Positions 59,707 through 64,000 of a DNA stretch of 64,000 nt are shown piece by piece. The translations under genes were made by a program, and so were the position numbers. The stretch lies in the NCBI GenBank assembly GCA_021292165.1, contig CM037885.1, positions 9,729,042 through 9,793,041 of the forward strand, read 5' to 3'. The notes under the pieces are model-generated. The model did not search any database and had not been told where the DNA came from. It saw only the letters and a program-made list of their open reading frames with translations. The stretch's first letter is position 1, and the number at the start of each line of letters is the position of its first letter. The stretch comes from Shinisaurus crocodilurus. Lineage: Eukaryota; Chordata; Lepidosauria; Squamata; Shinisauridae.

Positions 59707-59944
59707 CAGGCAGTCCCCGAGTTAAGAACATCCGACTTACAGACAACCCATACTTAAGAATGGACTTCTGGGTTCCCCGGTGCTACGTCGTTTACGTAGA
59801 GTACATAGCGTAGTATACTACGCAATTTGTGTAAATGCCGATTTTAACGTATAGATAGAACGCTCTGCTGGTCCGACTTACATACAAATTCGACTTAAAG
59901 ACATTCTTAAGAACAGAATTCATTTGTAACCTGGGGACTGCCTG
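59707..59944. mobile_element. Tc1/mariner-type MITE with TA target duplication
   Basis: Ends CAGGCAGTCCCC and GGGGACTGCCTG, both flanked by TA (59,705-59,706 and 59,945-59,946). Inner inverted parts include gttaagaacatccgactta. It is non-coding. Confidence 0.8.
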
Positions 59945-60182
59945 TAAATGTAAATGTTCTGCAAATATACCACCCACATTCATTTGTACTCAACTTCCAC
60001 AAATAAATACAGTTTGCCAAATTTCTGTTTTCTTTGGGTTGCTTGGATGCAGATTTCCCCCCCCATTTTTGAAGCATCATACACACAAGCCGGCCTGTGC
60101 CAGAGTCTCCCCAAGATATACACTGCTAGGACCCCTGAAGTTCTCCTCCTTCACTGATCGCCTAGAACCTTCCACAACCTCA

Positions 60183-60383
<201 letters not shown>

Positions 60384-60606
60384 TTACTCCAGCCGTAGAC
60401 CTACTCTTCGTGTCCCACTGGCACTTTGATTGGGTAGGAGAAATCCAATTAAAAGGAGGGGGGAAAGAAAACAGTCCCTTACATTACCATACTTTTTCCT
60501 GGAAGAGGTAGGTAGGTAGATAGCAAGTTTTAGACTATAGGAAAGTTAGGCCAGTGGGTTTCAAAGGCTGCTTGTCTATCATCATCCCCATTCTCCTCCT
60601 GCGTTG

Positions 60607-60898
60607 ACTGGGTTTTTAGACAATACAATAACCCATGCTCCAGGGTTGAGTATGGGCTGAGTGTGGGTTGTTGTTGAACCCTGGGTTATCGTGTTGTCTG
60701 AACCCATGGTGAACAACCCACAGTTCACAAACCAACAACAAACCGTGGGTTCTCTTCACTGGTTGTTTGTAGTTAACAAGCCATGGCTTGTTAGCACAAC
60801 TGGGTTCAGACAACACGATAACCCACGTTTCAACGACAACCCACACTCAACCCATTCTCAACCCTTGAGTGTTGGTTATCGTGTTGTCTGAACCCAGT
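60607..60898. mobile_element. double-hairpin MITE-like repeat, second copy
   Basis: Same architecture as 5207-5507. Left hairpin arms are about 60,610-60,705, the spacer contains aacaaaccgtgggttctctt and ccatggcttgttagcacaac, and the right hairpin reads gggttcagacaacacgataa ... ttatcgtgttgtctgaaccc. It is intronic in GSK3A. Confidence 0.75.
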
Positions 60899-61160
60899 CA
60901 TTGTGTGTATTCAGAGTTGACAGAGCATGAAAGGGAGGCGCAGAGCATGAAAGGGAGATGCAACAGGCCTGGCTAACATCCCAAATGAACCAAGTGGGGA
61001 TTGCCCAGATGCCACACACAGGGGTTATAGCCCCAGGTAAACAAGTCCATACAGAAAGTGTTCCAAGACAGAATGTCTGAAAACCACCAAGACAGGCCCG
61101 TCCAAATATCTGGATCCCTGAGCTGGAGTGGCTTAGCAAAAAAGGTGATCCATTCGTTAC

Positions 61161-61258
61161 CTTGATGATCTCCACCAGCTGGTCCACTCCACTGTCCCCA
61201 GGAAAGATAGGCTGCCCCAGCAGCAGTTCCGCCAGCACGCAGCCAGCAGACCAGATAT
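61161..61258 (-). CDS. GSK3A: GSK3A kinase exon (98 bp)
   Basis: Acceptor cttag|atatc at 61,258, donor caag|gtaacg after 61,161. It encodes (D)[20 protein letters not shown] and [12 protein letters not shown], with the DxWSxGC motif of protein kinases and an Ile where mammals have Val. Confidence 0.95.
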
Positions 61259-61452
61259 CTAAGAAAGGAGCAAAAAGGTACTTCAGTGGTAGCTGGCTTC
61301 CTGGGAGAGGAGCAGCACTGCATGCCTACAGCTGGGAGGCTAGGACTGGGACCTCAAGCTTCCACCTTGTTACCAGTCACTAGGCAGAGTAGAGACTATC
61401 AGCAGAGCTCAGCAAGATAGAGCACCTGCTTTGCATGCCAACGGTCTCTGGT

Positions 61453-63375
61453 TCAGTCGCCTCCATTGCGTCTGCGGAGTGCTGCCCCAGGAGGCTGTTC
61501 CAAGTGGTCCGGAGTCTGGTCGGTCCAGTCGCTCTGGACCCAATGGAACAGTCTAAAGCCTCCTGTGAGGCTTTAGCGAAGCACTTCGCAGATAAAATTG
61601 ATCAGATTAGGAGTGGGATATCGTGCGTCGTGGACACAGGGAGTGAGTGGGAGGAGGCCAATGGCAGACCGGTTTTGTGGGATTGGTTCCAGCTTCTTCC
61701 TTCTGATGAAGTGGACAAGGTGCTTTCATCTGTAAGGCTGACCACCTGCTTGCTCGATCCTTGCCCGTCCTGGCTCATCATGAGCTGTAGGGAGAGACTG
61801 GGTGAGGGGATCAAGGCGGTGGTGAATGCCTCCCTCGAGGAGGGAGTGATGCCATCAGTCCTCAAGGAGGCAGTAATAAGACCACTTCTAAAGAAGCCCT
61901 CCTTGGATCCCCAGGATCTAAACAACTTTCGCCCAGTCTCCAATTTACCATTTCTGGGCAAGGTGACCGAGCGGGTGGTGGGTGCTCAGTTGAAGGCACA
62001 CTTGGATGAAGCCGATTATTTAGATCCATGCCAGTCGGGCTTCAGGCCTGGACATGGGACCAAAACGGCCTTGGTCACCTTGGTGGATGATATGAGGAGG
62101 GCTTTGGACAGGGGCGAATGCTCTTTTCTAGTCCTCCTCGATCTCTCAGCAGCTTTTGATACCGTTGACCACGGTATCCTCCTGGACCGCCTGGAGGGGT
62201 TGGGCGTGGGAGGCACTGTATTGCAGTGGTTCCGGTCCTTCCTCTCTGGAAGGTACCAGAGGGTAGTTCTTGGGGAGGAGGCTTCAGACCCTCGGCCGCT
62301 CACTTGTGGAGTGCCGCAGGGTTCCATCCTCTCCCCGATGTTATTCAACATCTACCTAAAGCCGCTGGGAGCTATCATCAGGAGGTTTGGGGTGCAGTGT
62401 CATCAGTATGCGGATGACACGCAGCTCTACCTCTCTTTCAAGTCCTCACTGAGGTTGCCCGTTGAGACCCTGTCCAAGTGCCTGGAGTCAGTGGGTGGCT
62501 GGATGGGAAGGAACATGCTGAAGCTGAACCCCGACAAGATCGAGGTACTTCTGGTGGGGGACAAGGGAAGGTTAGGGAATGTTGACCTGGTGCTGAATGG
62601 GGTACATCTACCCCTGAAGGACCAGGTCCGCAGCTTGGGGGTCATTCTAGACTCCCAGCTATCCATGGAGGCTCAAGTGTCAGCTGTGAGCCGGGCGGCA
62701 CTGTATCAACTCCATCTGATACGGCAGCTGCACCCCTACCTTCCTAATCACCTGCTCCCATCAGTGGTTCATGCCTTGGTCTCCTCTCGCCTAGACTACT
62801 GTAATGCGCTCTACATGGGGTTACCCTTGAAGACGGTTCAGAAGCTACAGCTGGTACAGAACGTGGCGGCTTGCCTGGTTAAAGGCAGCCGCCGGCAGGA
62901 TCACATCACTGCAGTGCTCAAGGAGCTGCACTGGCTACCAGTTGCTTGCTGAGCTGAATTCAAGGTGTTGGTTTTGACCTTTAAAACCCTATACGGCTCC
63001 GGTCCAGTCTATCTCAAGGAGCGTCTCCAGCAACACCAAGTACGCCGCTCAACAAGGTCTGCCACAGACGGCCTTCTCCTTGTCCCTTCAGCCAGAGCAG
63101 CTAGACTGGTGGGGACGAGGAAGAGGGCCTTTTCTGTGGCGGCCCCCGTACTGTGGAACTCTCTCCCAAGTCACCTCCGCCATGCCCCCTCTCTGCTGAG
63201 CTTCCGCCGCTCACTAAAAACTTGGCTGTTCAGGCAGGGAATATGGGGTGGGCCAAGATTTTAAAATTTTATACTGTTTTAAATGTATTTTATCCTGTTT
63301 TTATCTTGTGTACATCGCCCAGGGTGGCCGGTTTGCCATCCAGATGGGTGATAAATAAATGTAAATAATAATAAC
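61453..63375 (+). mobile_element. L2/L3-like LINE, 5'-truncated, nearly intact RT
   Basis: Plus strand, antisense in a GSK3A intron. The frame is open to 62,952, meets one TGA (62,950-62,952), then continues in the same frame to 63,264. RT blocks in order: RPVSNLPFLGKVTERVV, LDLSAAFDTVDHGILLDRL, LTCGVPQGSILSPMLFN and the catalytic YADD in HQYADDTQLYLSF (62,407-62,418), then the thumb and C-terminal SVAAPVLWNSLPSHLR. No endonuclease domain is present. The 3' UTR ends gggtgataaataaatgtaaa. It is the best-preserved LINE of the window. Confidence 0.92.
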
Positions 63376-63626
63376 AGTGTCCGCAGGCTGGGCTGAGAAA
63401 AGACCCCCATCGGAAACCCTGAGCAGCTGCTTGCCAGTCAGTGTAGAAAATAGAGAGTTCAATGGAGAAATGATCTGATTTGGTAGAAGGCAGCGTCCGA
63501 TTACTTTATGGCTTGGGGGCAGCTAGGCCACACTGCACCATACACTGGACAATATTTCAAGCAGCTCCCTTCAATTCACGTGTAAAACATTTCTCCTGTC
63601 AGCAACCAGGTCCCATTAGTTTGCTA

Positions 63627-64000
<374 letters not shown>

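Overview
The window looks like nuclear DNA of a squamate reptile (lizard or snake). It has vertebrate-type split genes, a CpG-rich bidirectional promoter, and dense fragments of CR1, L1, L2/L3-like and DIRS-like elements, 5S- and tRNA-derived SINEs and hAT MITEs typical of squamates. The species call is inference. The gene order DEDD2 (-) / ZNF526 (+) / GSK3A (-) matches the human 19q13.2 order from established knowledge, which supports all three assignments.

Layout. 1-11.4 kb is a gene-poor patchwork of transposable elements. 11,444-22,181 and 22,182-32,910 are two nearly identical head-to-tail copies of a 10.7-kb unit that carries the last coding exon and the 3' terminal exon of DEDD2. 32.9-38.8 kb holds the rest of DEDD2 on the minus strand: the death effector domain exon, two short middle exons and a CpG-rich 5' end. 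38,880-46,552 and 46,551-55,279 are a second tandem duplication, older and more diverged, that carries ZNF526 with its promoter half. The copy next to DEDD2 has a +1 frameshift in finger 13. The copy next to GSK3A is an intact 868-residue, about 22-finger protein. 54.7-64 kb holds the 3' half of GSK3A on the minus strand: six coding exons running from the activation loop to the stop codon, with introns full of LINE, SINE and MITE insertions.

How the genes relate. DEDD2 and ZNF526 diverge from one CpG island, and ZNF526 converges on GSK3A. The ZNF526 duplication cut this shared promoter, so the second ZNF526 copy has only the ZNF526-facing half. DEDD2 gained two alternative ends through the 10.7-kb duplication. 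With the exon boundaries given, one full DEDD2 reading frame (365 codons plus stop) joins in phase across four coding exons. GSK3A joins in phase except for one extra base in its 96-bp exon.

No prokaryotic, CRISPR or stand-alone RNA gene features were seen. The points most worth checking are the two tandem duplications (real or assembly artefact), the single-base frameshifts in ZNF526 copy 1 and GSK3A, and a 5S-rRNA-headed SINE family with a CR1 tail.
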